A stretch of 64,000 nt of DNA. It comes from Tilletia caries. Taxonomy: Eukaryota; Basidiomycota; Exobasidiomycetes; Tilletiales; Tilletiaceae. The stretch is from positions 1,332,001 to 1,396,000 of the forward strand of contig JALUTQ010000003.1 of the NCBI GenBank assembly GCA_032718865.1, written 5' to 3'. Each line of letters opens with the position of its first letter. Position 1 is the stretch's first letter. The position numbers and the translations under genes were made by a program. Shown here one piece after another: positions 1 through 11,851 of the stretch. Below the pieces are notes generated by a model, which was given only the letters and a program-made list of their open reading frames with translations, searched no databases and was not told where the DNA came from.

Positions 1-299
1 TTGTATCCGCAGACCGTGCCAGACATGATGCATGATGCTGCGCTTAGGAAATTTCTTTCGGCAGTCGTGATGCGGTGATGATGCCATGATGGGGAAGAGG
101 GAGGTCGTTGCAGCTTCTTAGATGCACTCGGAAACCTCAACGCTATCACGCATCACGAGCGGCACCTGTATATGTGAGCAGCAGCTGCCTCGCTCTCTAC
201 CCAGTTCTTCCATCGCACGTCGCTGTGGTCCCTACCGCCCATACAAGCTCACTCAGCTTTCAGTGACAGCTTCGTCGAACAGCAGCAGAAAGGTCCCCG
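1..299. other. Unassigned left edge
   Basis: No gene, repeat or splice-supported reading frame was recognised here. Short open frames exist but have no family features. Confidence 0.4.
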
Positions 300-324
300 C
301 GGGGAAATTATTCAAGACAGAACA

Positions 325-1210
325 ACACCTCAAGTAAAAATTATACTATACTCCTACGATAGTATAAATTAGCACCATAGTATACATATGCTCATCAGTA
401 TACTATACTACCTGCCAATTATACTATACTTCTACGAAGTATATGGTAGCACTATAGTATGCATATACTATTACTATAGCACTACTATAGCACCATTATA
501 CCATATTGGCTTTGCCTGGATTGCGTTTGAGAAGGAAGTATTTAAGTATCATACTACTACTATAGTATGATGGAAAATTTGCGCATACTTCAGTAGTTAT
601 ATCATAATACTAATAACTATAGTACTACCCCTTTTTGGCCTTGGAGTATAGTAATATTACAGGAAATACTACCATACTATCTTATCCTATATACTACCTT
701 CGCCCTCCCGACGACCAAAGGTAGTATGGAGTATACTACTCGAGCCCCTGAAAACAGTATACTATAGTATAATGTTCAATACTGCCAACATCTCACCATC
801 GCTATCGCCCATCCACAAGTCATAACGCATCCAGCAGCATTCTGCATACGTGGCTGTCAGTGGCTGTAAGTGTTTTCACAAACTGAAAGTGGCTGCCAGT
901 TTGTTTTTCAACTTGAACAGTGCTGTATAGTCATAGAAGTTTGAACAGTTTGGGGCCCGAAACCATTCCAACTTAATCAAGTGTGCAGTTGACTGTGCCC
1001 GGGCCCTACAGTTACAGTCAACTTAATTTTGGGGCTCCGCCGCCTACAGTACAGTTACAGTTAGGACTTATTAAGTCAACTTACCTACAGTCACAGTGAG
1101 CACAATTATACAGTCGTCGAGCCTTGCTGCTATAGTATATTACTTACATAGGATGTACTATTTAGTATACTATCGTAGGATGCTATTGATAGTATATTGC
1201 ACCACTGATT
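325..1210. repeat. AT-rich arrays of short near-palindromes (MITE-like)
   Basis: The stretch is dense in short self-complementary words such as TATACTATAGTAT at about 330-780 and again at 1120-1200. Between them (about 845-1095) is a different array built on CAGTTACAGT and AAGTCAACTT words. The change of motif and return to the first suggests one repeat inserted in another. CTCGAGCCCCTG at 737-748 resembles the CTCGGC-type end of the hAT-like MITE at 58,074-58,743. No coding potential was seen and clean ends were not found. Confidence 0.5.
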
Positions 1211-1468
1211 CCATGACATGTAGGCCAAAAAAGGCGAACTTAATGGCCGCCGTACGGCGGCCAAAGGCTCCAAGCCGCCCCTATGCATCAGAGCAGTGTG
1301 CGCAGGATAGCCTTCGTAAACCTGCGAGTTGCGACTTTGTATTTTTTTCGACCCGTAATTTTCTCTCCAAGGCAATTCCCTTCACATCAACTTCGAATGT
1401 CCTAAGATTTCGCATGGATGCTCAGTAAGGTCTTCTCGACACGCATGTGAAATTTGGGCACTGATTTA

Positions 1469-4453
1469 TACAGTCGCTGGTCAGTGAGTGATATATCTGA
1501 ACCAAAATTTTGGCGATCACCTCTCGAGTAACGTGATCACAACACAACCACCTTTGATCACTTGAAAGGAACGATAGTAGAGATAGTCATGCATATTCTC
1601 CAGCTTTCAGATTGTGGATTGGTGTAGTTGCTGACCATAGAGGTTGGTGAACAGTGATCTGCCAAATGAGGTAAAAGAGGGGTCAGTGAGTGATAGACTT
1701 TCTGTTGTCAAAACTTGGTCACACCCACTTGAGAAATTTTCAGCCTTGCCACGTGGAAACCGCGCGTCCAGAGATACGCGTCGCGGTATGGACGGCGGAG
1801 CCGCAATCGCTTTAAACGACAGTCAAGATGCCATCCTCAGACAGTGCAATAAGCGGCGCGTCAATCAGCGAAGGTGAGCAGCGGGTCCAGCAGGCGGTGC
1901 GCATGCACCAGAAGGGGGGGTTCAGCGTTTTAGCAGCAGCAGAACAGACAGGCGATGTGCAGGCTACAGTCTACCGCCGGCTCAAAGGCACTGCTTACCT
2001 AAAAAAAAGAGCTGCCCTTCCATGCAAGCGCCTCACTCTCAGCGAAAAGAATGCGCTGGGTTCCTTTGTTAAGGAGATGCACAGGACTAGCTTCCCGCTG
2101 CGAAAGGGCGGCGTAGAAAAGATGGCCATGGTCATTCTCAGGAGGCGCGCTCAGGGCCAAATGGTCAAGCAGCTGGGCTCGTGCTGGTTCGAGCGATTCA
2201 GAACGCGCTTCCCAGAGCTGGAGTTTAAGCGGATTGCTACTCTGTCGCACGCTAGAATTTCGGACATGACTAGATAGAACTTCGGACGTGACTAGGTCCC
2301 GGGCTAGGGGCCTTTTCTCTCTAGTTTGTATAAGCGTATTCCCGATTGTTATGGTCGTCTCACGTCTCACCGCTGATGCGCTAATGTTCTATTTCCCCAA
2401 CCCTCTGCTTTTGTCCTTCCATCTGTCTGTAGGTCGAAGGAGTCAAACCCGAGAACGACCTGAAACCAACCAGCATTTTCACGATGGACGAGACGGGTGT
2501 GCAGTCAGGTACCCCGTCAGTCAATCAGCACTTTTTGGTGCCTGCAGGCTCCCAAAAGAGTCTTCCCCCTGCTGTAATCGGTACATGTTTGTAAGAGTTT
2601 GATCGCGCAGACACTACACGCTGGAAGCTCTAATGGTTATACTGGCGTGGTTACACTTTTCAGGTGGCGGACAGGAAATCACGACCGTAATCGAGTGCAT
2701 TGCGGCAAATGGAAGCGTTCTGCCCCCCCCCCCCTCTCCTACGTTTTCAAGGGAAAGACTCTGGACCTCTCCCCAGTCGTGAACGAGCCGCATCGCGGCC
2801 GTGTCACAGCATCAGAGACGGGCTGGACGAATACAGACATTACTTTGCAGTGGTTTGACGAGGTGTTTCTGCCCGAGAGCGAGACAATCGCAGGCAAAGG
2901 TGAACCTCGGCTTCTAATTATGATTAGTGTATACAGATGTAGAGACACAGACGGAGTGCTGGTGGCGCGTGAAAATTGCTAATTCTGGGACAATTTACAT
3001 TTCAATCTAGGATGACCACAAGTCTCACTTTCCACTCGAGCTCATTGAGCTGGCGCTGGAGAAGAAGGTGGAGATTCTCTGCCTTCTCGCACACACAACC
3101 CAGGCTCTGTCGCCGCTGGATGTGTCCTGCTTTCGACCCCTCAAGAAGCTTGGGCGGAGGAGATCAGGAAAGAAGTGCTGCTGACTGGCTGCGTGAAACG
3201 ATGCGATGTGATCCGGTAAGATTACCCTGAGAAGAGCTGCTTGCCAGTGCCGAGAGTCGAGACTAATTTGACGCTCTGATTGCCACTTTAGTCTCTATTC
3301 AGCCGCTAGGGAAAAGGCGATGACGGCAGCAAATGTGATTAGCGGCTTCGCCAACACTGGCATGAGGCCCTTTACTGGCCTCGCGGCAATCCCGCCGGCT
3401 AACTTCATCGAGGACAAGAAGACAGACGAAGTGCTGGAGGAGCTGGTCGACGAGACGAACTGTGCCGACGAGTGCGTTGATACGCTCTGGGCCCTGGGAC
3501 CAGCAGCGCACGCTCAAAGCAAAGGTGTTGCTCCTGCAGGTGGCAAAAGAGATGGAACGCCTGCGGTCTCTCGAGGTCATGTTTGACCATCCATTTCAAC
3601 GTCCAGCTACGGGACAAGGCACAGACAAAAGAAGATGAGGGAGATGAGGGATGTGCTGGGAAGTGGGAACGATGATGCGGTTACGGAGCTGCAGGGGGCC
3701 TTGGGTTCGAAAATTCGAACTGCATACGAAGGTTCGGAGCAGTGCTAGACATCGTTTTAAGAGGAGTGGGAAGGCAACGAGTGCAAGGATTTGGCCAGCA
3801 CTAGTCTGACAGTCAACAACATCGCCGACGCCCGCAAACAGCTCGGCATGGAGATGACCAAGCGGATTCAAGAAGTTACGGTTCGGGCCGATGCGCTGGT
3901 CAGGAGAGAAGTTCGCAACGAGGATGTTTTGGATGGACTGATTTCCGGTAGCACAACTACCGCACCCAACAACTCCTCCGCGTCGTCCGACGTACATTTT
4001 GCTGAAGATGAAGCAGAAACCCGATGAAGTGTACAGCCAAAATCGGGCACTAGTTTTGTGAGACCGCTTTCGCGCAAACGGTGTTTGACTGCGACGCGAT
4101 TGAGACTAATGATAAAGTACACCTCAAACTGCTCCGAATGAGCTGAAATTTGGAGACGTAACAGAGAATCGAATGGAACCCCCTTTAAAAAAATTGAGGA
4201 GGTTTGAAGCCGAATTCCGAAAAAAAATCCTATTGATGTTGCAATGAAGTATGTTCGGCCGTAAGAGGCCGGGGCCGATAGAAACCCAGAACTAAAGTCT
4301 GGGTAAAAGAGGGGCGGCCTCGGAGCCTTTTCCCGCATGGACGCACCCAAAAAAAAGGACGGCTGAGGAGTCTCGAGAGGTGATCACTCAGAAGCAGTGT
4401 TTCGAAGTATACTTGAAGGACAAGAAATTTTTCCAAAAAATACTGCTGTATAC
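1469..4453 (+). mobile_element. Pogo/Fot-like DNA transposon, degenerate
   Basis: A transposase of the pogo/Fot (DDE_1) type lies between candidate ends. TA followed by CAG occurs at about 1467-1471, and the right end reads TA-CAGCAGT on the opposite strand near 4453. An inverted block GATCACCTCTCGAG is found near 1516-1529 and, reversed, near 4372-4385. The outer boundaries are provisional because the terminal repeats are poorly matched. The intervening DNA holds the broken transposase and, from about 3587 to 4396, sequence without a convincing gene. Confidence 0.5.
1828..3586 (+). pseudogene. Pogo/Fot-like transposase (HTH + DDE_1), broken
   Basis: The N-terminal frame (1828-2277) has helix-turn-helix features of CENP-B/pogo transposases, including a segment around TVYRRLKGTAYL and the later WFERFRTRFPEL. 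The catalytic part is spread over exons at about 2433-2580, 2664-2899, 3011-3215 and 3292 onward, bounded by GT-AG introns. Visible motifs are MDETGVQ (first Asp), DDHKSHF (second Asp) and SPLDVSCF (third Asp), followed by KAMTAANVISGFANTGMRPF. It would cut and paste its own element. It is broken by a small tandem duplication with in-frame stops near 2255-2296 and a frame change at the C run near 2711-2722. The 3' end is uncertain; an open frame at 3791-4027 may be its tail. Confidence 0.7.
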
Positions 4454-4500
4454 AGTATGATTTGGTCCGGGACGTCTGGGTACTGCGTGATTACGGCTCG
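3587..4500. other. 3' part of pogo-like element and spacer
   Basis: Contains a possible transposase C-terminal frame (3791-4027) and the reversed GATCACCTCTCGAG block near 4372-4385. Nothing else is recognisable. Confidence 0.35.
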
Positions 4501-4579
4501 TGTGGTCTACATATGCGATGATTCTGAACCTCTCTATCCTCTCTCTCTCTCACCCTACCTTGAGGCAGAATCTACTTAG

Positions 4580-5757
4580 TCTACTTCTGTTCCCGCGTGG
4601 GCCAAAGCCAAGGCCAAGGGCGACGCCCAGCCGCAATGGAAGAACAATGCTTTGGGCCCCGGCTGCCCCTCCTCCCACACAATTGTTCTCAATTGGCTCA
4701 ATGAATCGAGCAACTATGAGCGATGGAAGGCTTCTGAAGGAGATACTCAGACGGCGTTGGCCTCTGATATACAACAAGAAATAATCCAGAACAAGTGTCG
4801 CGCCGAGCGTTCCGTGGCCACTATTGTAGAAAAGGTTTGTAGTCTCTGCTCTCTCTCTGCGGTGCTGTAAAATTCTGATGCTCGCTCTATCATTTTTGTC
4901 GGCAGATCAAAGCAATGGAAAAAGCGTTTCGAGCTGCAAACGACTGGCGGCTTCAGACCAGCCAGGGCATACTGAACGATGCAGCGGCGCAAGATGACAG
5001 TCTCAAGGACGACGAGGACGAGAACAAGCTCACGCGTCGTATGAACCTCTTCAAGTCATCTGTGGAGGCCGAGGATATGAAGAAATACGATTTCTATTAC
5101 GGCGTCCTTGGAGTCATCGGTGAACGAGTCTCAAGTAACCCCAGCTCCAGCTACAGCACTACGGCCAAGACCGACCGTGCTGGAGCTGCGCTGCGTCGCT
5201 CCGTCCTCGCGCATCACTCTGACGAGGAGGACGAGAGCGACGGTGAAGACGAGAAGGAGAAGGAGGAACGGCAACGGAATGAGGGAGCAGGCGAGAAGGA
5301 AGGGGAGAAGGTTGAAGAGGATGGAAACAAAGAGAAGGGTGGAGAGGGCAAGCGCAAGGGTAAAGGAAAAAAGAAGGAGACATCGGTGAAGAAGGAGGGC
5401 GTGAAGGGTCGACCGTCAGAGACTGGCCGCAAGTTCGGCAAGGTGGACAAGGCCAGCAGTGAGTACTTATTCTTCCACATCTTAGGTCCTTGGACGTCGT
5501 GCGTGCAGCGTGCTTGATAATAACTGTTCATTACTCGCTTCCCAGCCCCGAAGCGAAAGAATACTGCTATCGAAGCTGCTCTCGAGCTTCGAAGCCAGGA
5601 TCGAACCAAGATGGAGGCCGAGCTTAACATCGCCAAGGTCAAAGCGGAGAAGCTTGGCGCCATCATGGCTGTCGCCCGTCAGCTTCGCGAAGCCGACGAG
5701 GACCTTTCCTTTTCGGACGCTATGAAGCAGGCAAAGGAGATCTACGAGGACATCTGA
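4580..5757 (+). CDS. Myb/SANT-like accessory protein of a PIF/Harbinger transposon
   Basis: Three exons fit one protein: 4580-4834, 4906-5458 and 5545-5757, joined by GT-AG introns. An upstream exon with the ATG is not identified. The N-terminal part carries a trihelix/Myb-like pattern (VLNWLNESSNYERW, then IVEKIKAMEKAFRAANDW). The middle is an acidic and lysine-rich linker (DEEDESDGEDEKEKEE followed by KRKGKGKKK). The C-terminus is a charged helical segment ending in KEIYEDI and a stop. PIF/Harbinger elements encode such a protein beside the transposase; it binds transposon DNA and helps bring the transposase to the nucleus. It converges on the transposase remnant at 5985-6957, which supports this reading. 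I see no break in the visible exons. Confidence 0.7.
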
Positions 5758-5984
5758 TTGTATTTCTCTCCTCTGTTTCCAAGTAATCCACATGCTCTTC
5801 ATCTTTGTGCTCGCCACATGCTGGCAAATGTCCGAACTCTTCGGCGCAACCTCTGACCCTCCGATCCCTCTTCGTTCTCTGGATCCAATCCGACGTCGGC
5901 TTCCGGATCGTCGCCCTCCTCCTCCCAACGAGAGAAATCTAACCCGTGTTCTCGCTGTGCCCTAACCCTCTCCTCGCCCGTCAG

Positions 5985-6957
5985 TCAGTCCCCCGGCTCC
6001 GATCCCTCGTCCACCAGAACGTTGTGGAGCACAACGCACGCCCGAATCCAACAAGCTGCGCGTTGCTCCTCCAGCGCAGCCTTCAGGATGATCGGAAGCG
6101 CGCGAAGAGACTGCCAGCGCAGCTTGAGAAGCCCAAACGCGTGCTCGACAGCAACGCGGCGAGGGGAAGCGTACTGGTTAAAGCCAATCTAAATGAGAAA
6201 GGGGAACATCAATCAGATAATATTCTCGTGAGGCGCGAGAGGGAGAAAGGAAGGAAACACTGACCTGCGCCGCAGAGAGACTGCTTTTCCCTCTGAACCG
6301 GCGGAACAACGAGACGAGGTGCGCGTCGGACGTGTAGCCCGAGTCGCCCAAAATGAACTCGTCCTTTGAGAAGTGATGACCAAGGGTTTTCGCGAGCGCG
6401 CTCGCCCTGTACACACGCTGGTCGTGGGCGGACCCAGGGAAGCCAAGATGCAGAAAACGAAATCGTAGATTGTCATCGACCACGGCCAGGATGATGTAGG
6501 AATGCCTATGGTGTCGGTTGAAAAAGTCGGCAGCATCGTGACGGGCAGGAGCTCCGATGAAATTAACGTGTGTCCCATCGATGAAGCCGACGCAGCTGGC
6601 GAGCCCGTGATGGTCGCTAAGCTCTTGACGCAACTGCCGACGCTCCCCTGCCGTCGGCCGACGGCCACCACACGTTCGTCGATTCATCACAGCGCAAAGA
6701 ACTCGATTTGTCCACGCAATGACAGTAGTCAGTACCCTCTACAAAATGAGATTGAGATTGTCAGCAACTGAGGGGAGTAGAGTTAACGTGCCGTACTTCA
6801 TGACCCCTGTTCTGATAGCCCATAGACTAACCGGAGACCCCAAAACGCTCTGCAGTGTGATTCTGCCTGAGTGTGAAAATCAGTGGCGCCCGTGCCCGGA
6901 TGAGCAAAGCGCCAAAGCACCAAAAGAACTTGATGTTCGACAGGCTGCTGAGGACTA
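5985..6957 (-). pseudogene. PIF/Harbinger transposase (DDE_Tnp_4), degenerate N-terminus
   Basis: The catalytic core is clear. Exon 6265 to about 6741 contains GFIDGTHV (first Asp), GFPGSAHDQRVYR and LGDSGYTSDAHLV (second Asp). After an intron at 6189-6264 the exon 6188-5985 contains VEHAFGLLKLRWQSLRALP with the catalytic Glu, then a stop. An upstream exon (about 6829-6957) carries LWRFAHPGTGAT, a typical N-terminal block. Two frame problems are visible: the frame changes between GTGATDFHT and HTAERFGVS, and an apparent 7-bp duplication (ACTACTG) lies near 6730. The protein would excise and insert the Harbinger element. Its 5' side is cut by the CTCCG-rich repeat at 6957. Confidence 0.78.
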
Positions 6958-8106
6958 AGGATGAGCCCGGAGCGCCCCGGAGTGCTCCGTAATCCGGGGC
7001 TCATACTCCGGGGCGCTCCGCTGACTTTCTGTGATGCTCCGTGCTCCGTCTCTTTCCAGACTTACACCAGCATCTTACTCCGTACTTCGTCACGATAAGG
7101 AGCACCAGAGAAAACTTACTCCGTGTTCCGTCAAATTATGAAGTGTTTCAGAAAGTCTACTCCGTACTCCGTAGCTACGGAGCCCGGATAATCCGGGGGA
7201 GCTCCGTACTCCGGGAGATGATTTCACAAATCTCGAAGCATGGTACGATTTCAGAAATGTGTATGCTTGTGATCAAACTTGTAGCAGCTGTGCTTAAGAG
7301 AACAGTCTGAGAGCGCTTGAAGAGCTGTTTTAGTCATATTTAGACTGCGAGATGAGGTTTGTGAAAATGAATTTTGAAAATTGACCCCCAAAATATCTAT
7401 GTTTATGGGAAAATACCTTCCTTACGAGAAAAATGTGGAGTCCCCGGAGCGTCCCGGACTCCGTCACATATCACAGGTATTTACTCCGTACTCCGGGGGG
7501 GATTTTCTGCAACGCCCAGAGGTCAGCTCCGTGCTCCGGGAAATTTCCTGCGATGCTCAAATGCCAGCTCCGTACTCCGGCAACGGTGAGGTAACCTCTC
7601 GATTCTCACTCCGTGCTCCCGGCTCCCCCGGAGTACGGCCCCGGATAACCGGGGCGCTCCGGAAAAGCCGCTCCGGGTGTATCGAAGCTGGGTCGATAAT
7701 AAAATAAGAACTAACCTGGAGCTAGTCTTGAGGAGGTATTGGAACCCCAGTAAATACGAGAGAAGATGTGGGAAAGGATTCCTCGATTCAGAGAGAACTA
7801 CTAAGTACATCGAGTCGTTATATACCTAGAGCCAGCTTGTTTGGAGCGGGAGTGACTATTGGGGATCGTCGGAAAGATGGAGAGCGAGGAGGGAGTGAAG
7901 GAGTGACGAGTCGTTGCGCAACGATTTCGTGTCATCGACGAGGAGTGGAATTGAATATGGACTGGGAACGGAAGCGGATCGGAACGGAACGGAACGGAAT
8001 GGCAGAGAGGAGTGAGAACAAGAATGGGAACGCAGCAGAATTCAGAAAGGGAGAGCCGAGCAGAGTCCATACTAGCACACCGGGGCTTACTCCGTGCTCA
8101 TCCTTA
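6957..8106. repeat. CTCCG-rich TIR repeat, copy 1 (interrupted)
   Basis: The region is filled with variants of CTCCGTACTCCGG. It begins TAAGGATGAGCCCGGAG and ends in the inverted counterpart CTCCGTGCTCATCCTTA near 8106, so it has inverted ends. Two further copies lie at 12,733-13,065 (reversed) and 16,907-17,227. All three share a unique stretch around ATGTTTATGG..AAATA. In copy 1 a solo LTR (7678-8079) interrupts the right end. No coding region was seen; it looks like a non-autonomous DNA element that disrupted the Harbinger transposase. Confidence 0.65.
7678..8079 (-). repeat. Solo LTR (gypsy-type) with 5-bp target duplication
   Basis: A 402-bp insertion interrupts the CTCCG-rich repeat, as comparison with the uninterrupted copy near 17,190-17,227 shows. 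It is flanked by CCGGG at 7673-7677 and 8080-8084. Read on the minus strand it begins TGTGCTAG and ends GATACA. Like the other gypsy LTRs here it contains GGAACGGAAC runs and a TTGCGCAACG palindrome. No internal region remains, as expected after LTR-LTR recombination. Confidence 0.75.
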
Positions 8107-8177
8107 TCCACAAGTGCACGTTGGGCACTGGTCCTCCGAAGGACTGCACAGTGCACGGCACGGACAAGACAGGGTCA

Positions 8178-9363
8178 TATGGAGGCAGACGAGCGCATCG
8201 TTCGAGACCTGCTCGCCCTCGGACAGCAGCCGGCCCTGGTACTCCTCAAAGCAGCGGACCTCAATCGCTTGGCCCTGGTCGCCGAGGACATTGCCTCCCC
8301 CTTCCCCTTCCCCCTCCACCTCACCTTCCTCTCCATCATCTTTCTAGCCTTCTCTTCCATCCCTCGACGAAGGCATGAGCGGAGTATGGTTCGAGGACGA
8401 CACGGACGGCGAAGCGGACTCGGATCATGAGGAGGGACTACTGGACGGCGAAGAAGATGAGGAGCAGGAGTTCGATGCTGACTCGGACGTGGACAAGGAG
8501 AGGCTTTTGCCCGGGGATTTTGTCCTCTTCTTGAACGAGAGTGACGAGGAACGCGATGCGGATCGACATGGTGCTCAAGACCAGGCAGCCGATCAAGGCT
8601 ACGAGGATGAAGAAGATTACGACATCAACGACGGCGGGACTCACAGTCGACACTCCCAAGTTTCAGGACCTCTTCGACCAGTTGGCGGGCGACTACAGCC
8701 CGGGTCCCCGCCCTGACCATCCTCCCGATCCAGAGACATCTCCACTCACCTACGTCGACCGACTCACTCCAAGCGAACAGGCCACTGTTCGTCACCTTCG
8801 CACATGGATCCGTACCGACGGAACTCTGGCGCAGTACAAGGCGTTTGGTTGAGACATCGAGTCCGTCAACGAGCAGGAGGGGATCGAGATCGTGGGAAAG
8901 GACCGAGCATCTTCTCTCGTCCGGAATCTTACCGGCCTCGAAGAGAAGAGGTGGGACATGTGCGACGTGCATGGCGTTCATAGGTCCACATTCCGACCTG
9001 GAGCGCTGCATCGGGATAAGGAACAAGAAAACATGCGGCGCGTCCAGACGAGACAGGCATGGAAAGCCGGTCAAGCAGTACGTGACACTGCCTCTTCTTT
9101 CTCGGATTGTCGCCAAATTCGCATTCGGAAATGGATCGACATATCTGCACGATCGACATGAGTGGGCGTCTTGGTCGTGGGGTCAGTCTCATCATCTCTT
9201 TCAAGATTGGTCAGACGGCGCGATCCATCGGCAGCTGAAGGCTCAAGGCATGTTTGACGACCCTCGACACGACGCTTTCATTCTCAGCACCGATGGCTCT
9301 CAGATCATCGACAAGAAGGTATCGAACGCTTGGCTATTCATCTCACGCTCAGTCAGCCATTGA
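8178..9363 (+). pseudogene. CACTA/EnSpm Tnp2-type transposase fragment
   Basis: The 5' part (8375-8716) is strongly acidic (EEDEEQEFDADSDVD). Other frames follow: 8541-8852 with LTPSEQATVRHLRTW, and 8845-9363 with CGASRRDRHGKPVKQYVTLPL, WSDGAIHRQLKAQGMF and DAFILSTDGSQI. The last segments match the pattern that precedes the catalytic core in fungal Tnp2-domain (CACTA) transposases. The reading frame changes at least twice and everything after about residue 170 of the last frame, including most of the DDE core, is missing. It is therefore a dead 5' fragment of a CACTA transposon. Confidence 0.6.
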
Positions 9364-9992
9364 CTTCTGGCTCTTCTTTACAACAGTCCAGACTCCAGAA
9401 ACGTACTCGTTGCGCAGGAGCAGGCGACTGACGTTCATTGTAGACTGTGGGGCTACGACAACAAGAGTGGTGAGTGTGCTGAATGGCCTTTCCCGCTCGC
9501 TGTGGTAGTGTCTGTCTGTACGTAATGGAATGTAATTGTCAGCGTCAGCGTGTCAGCACTTCCTTACGCCTCTAACGAGACGCGTATGTGGGTTTTTGAG
9601 CGGAGTTGATCCGCTCGAACGATGCGACCGAGCCCGTGCGGCTCCAATCTGCGGAACGCTACCGCTCCGGGAGGTCTGTCGCATCGCGCAAACCCACCAG
9701 CAGAGCCTCGAGAGTGGAGGCCTGCCGACTGCCGCCTTGCCGTCCGATCCACCTGCTCAAACCTGGTTGGGGCCACCATGGGACCAGAACAGGGAGCAAA
9801 AGACGCAAATAAACTGCTGACTGTCAACTGAAAATGGGGGAAGGCATTTAGCAGGCTGCATTGGAGGGCAGAAAACGTCAGCGACAGATAAATGAGAGAG
9901 GGGAGAAGGAAAGGGTTAGGATCAGCGAGGTAAAGTGTTCAGACGTGAGACAGCGCAGCTGGCGGCCGATGTTGAGTGGCCGAGAGTCGTTA
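9364..9992. other. Unassigned spacer between CACTA and DIRS remnants
   Basis: No family was recognised. It may contain the 3' end of the minus-strand DIRS-like element or the tail of the CACTA remnant; neither terminus could be defined. Confidence 0.3.
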
Positions 9993-11851
9993 TCATCTGG
10001 AGGAGTGAATGGTGGTGTGATTGTCAAGAGTCAAGATCCATGAGTATCGAAACTCTTCGGCAGAAAATGGTCCGTAGTCAGCAATTGATACCGCACACAT
10101 GTCAATCGTAAAACAGGTGTGTTGCGTCAACATCGACAAACAGCTCCGCGTGTCGGACATAGCTGTCCCGGATGTACACCAGGTACGCGTCCGACTCCCA
10201 GCCCCCCTAATTCGAATGTCATCGAGGGGCTTCTCCGCACTGAAGAAGAAGGTGGCACCCCCGATCCGGAAGCAATGGCCTGTCACACGCTCGCGACCTG
10301 CGGTATGCAGCCAGCTGTTGACGGTCTTAATGAAGTAACTGTCGGTGAGCTCCCGAAGTTGTCCTGTGGCGGTGATGTACGAGTACGAGAAGGCGCCAGT
10401 TTTCGTGGCGTCTTCATTGGGTCGCGGTGCATTGGCAGCCTGGTGTTGGTGAAACGCGGCCACCGGGCATAGCTCGGGCATTTTCCGCTGTTGGGCGACA
10501 ATTCGATCAAAACCTGCTGAGCCATGAACCTTTTCCGAGGGCAGCTTCAGAACCATCGAAGCAATGTTCCTTGCCCCCCGCGAGGCAACAAAACTGAAAT
10601 CCGACCACCGTGCTCGCTCAGCCGTGTCTACGGTCAGGGTCCGAACCGAGATCTCGCCTGGTCGGCACATAGCAAAGAATTGCAAACAGGGCCGCTGCCC
10701 AAATTGCACGATGGGCTAACGTCAAAAAGATCCGCGTGCTCCCGCAGAGCCTGCAGATCAGGAAGTCGTACGGGGCGACGTTTCTCCAGAGCGGGAAGCG
10801 CTGTCAACTTGGCCGACCGCCGGAGAAGCCTTGTGGCGGAGGCATCGAGCGCCCATGGCATCTTCTGAACGCGATGCCAGTGCATGAGTGCGTATGTTCG
10901 CTGTTGGGACGTGCTAGCTCGTCTCTTGTCTTGGTCGTGTGTCAGAAAACAAGAAAGGATGTTGGTGCCAACGGGAAAGCGGTAATGGTGTGGCAAGCCG
11001 ATCTCTTCACACCAGCGCAAGTACTGGACGACCACCTGACCATAGGTGATTCGCGTCGATATCTTTACCGATTGGGCGAGGGGTGTCGAAAGACTGATCG
11101 CCAGCGCCACGTCCGACGTTCCATGCGCAGTGGTGATGAGGTGGCAGGCCGGGGTCATTCTCAAGACCACGTCTTCTTTGGGTCGGATACTCATGGCGAA
11201 TGTCGTGGCCATGTCACACGTGGGCTGATTTGCGGGAGATAGAGACTCCCACGTCCAAGCTGGCTCTATATTGCCGACCGGGCGCAAAGATCCTCTGGAA
11301 GTCGCATTGACAGACTCGCTCCCTCGCGTGCTTCTCTGCGCAGATCTGCTCGCCGACGATGAAACTGCTGAACCTGAAGCAAACGAAGCTCGAGGCTGCT
11401 CGCTAGCGCGAGAATAGGGGTGGTATGTTGGCCGGTTCGAAGTGGGTTGGTTCCGAATGGCAAAGAACGACGTACCGAGGCGACGCGGTGCTTTGCTTTG
11501 GATCGAGCTGAGACGGGCATTAATGGAGGAGGGAGGCACATGTGTGGAGCGCTTTTCCGCCGCTGTAGAAGGACGAGATGGGGGGTGGGAAACTCCGAGA
11601 CGACGCGGCGGGCGAGACCGAAGGGAAACGATGGCAGATGAGGAGGACTGAGAGGCGGGGTGTGATGTTGATGGTCTGCGAATGACCTCGGTAGCCGAGG
11701 CCAAAGACGATGCATGTAATTCATCGGACGATGAGTCCAATGAGCGCGTGCTGGTGAGGAGAACAGGGGATACCGGGAGGGCTCGACTCGCTTCAGTGTT
11801 AGGCTCTTGTCGCGCGGAGTCGACGGCGCGACAAGAGGACCTGGTCCTCAT
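9993..11851 (-). pseudogene. DIRS-like tyrosine recombinase, frameshifted
   Basis: Starting at the ATG at 11,851, a Ser/Arg-rich N-terminal region is followed by a helical core-binding domain (TRITYGQVVVQYLRWCEEIG, then AYALMHWHRV-like text). The catalytic domain continues in a second frame (10,709-9993) with RPGEI (first Arg) and GHCFRIGGATFF (His-x-x-Arg). The text matching the final part, ESDAYLVYIRDSYVRHAEL, with the candidate nucleophilic Tyr, is in yet another frame after the C/G run near 10,202. Such recombinases join the circular cDNA of DIRS elements into the genome. The frame changes near 10,640-10,700 and 10,200 make it non-functional as sequenced. Confidence 0.75.
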
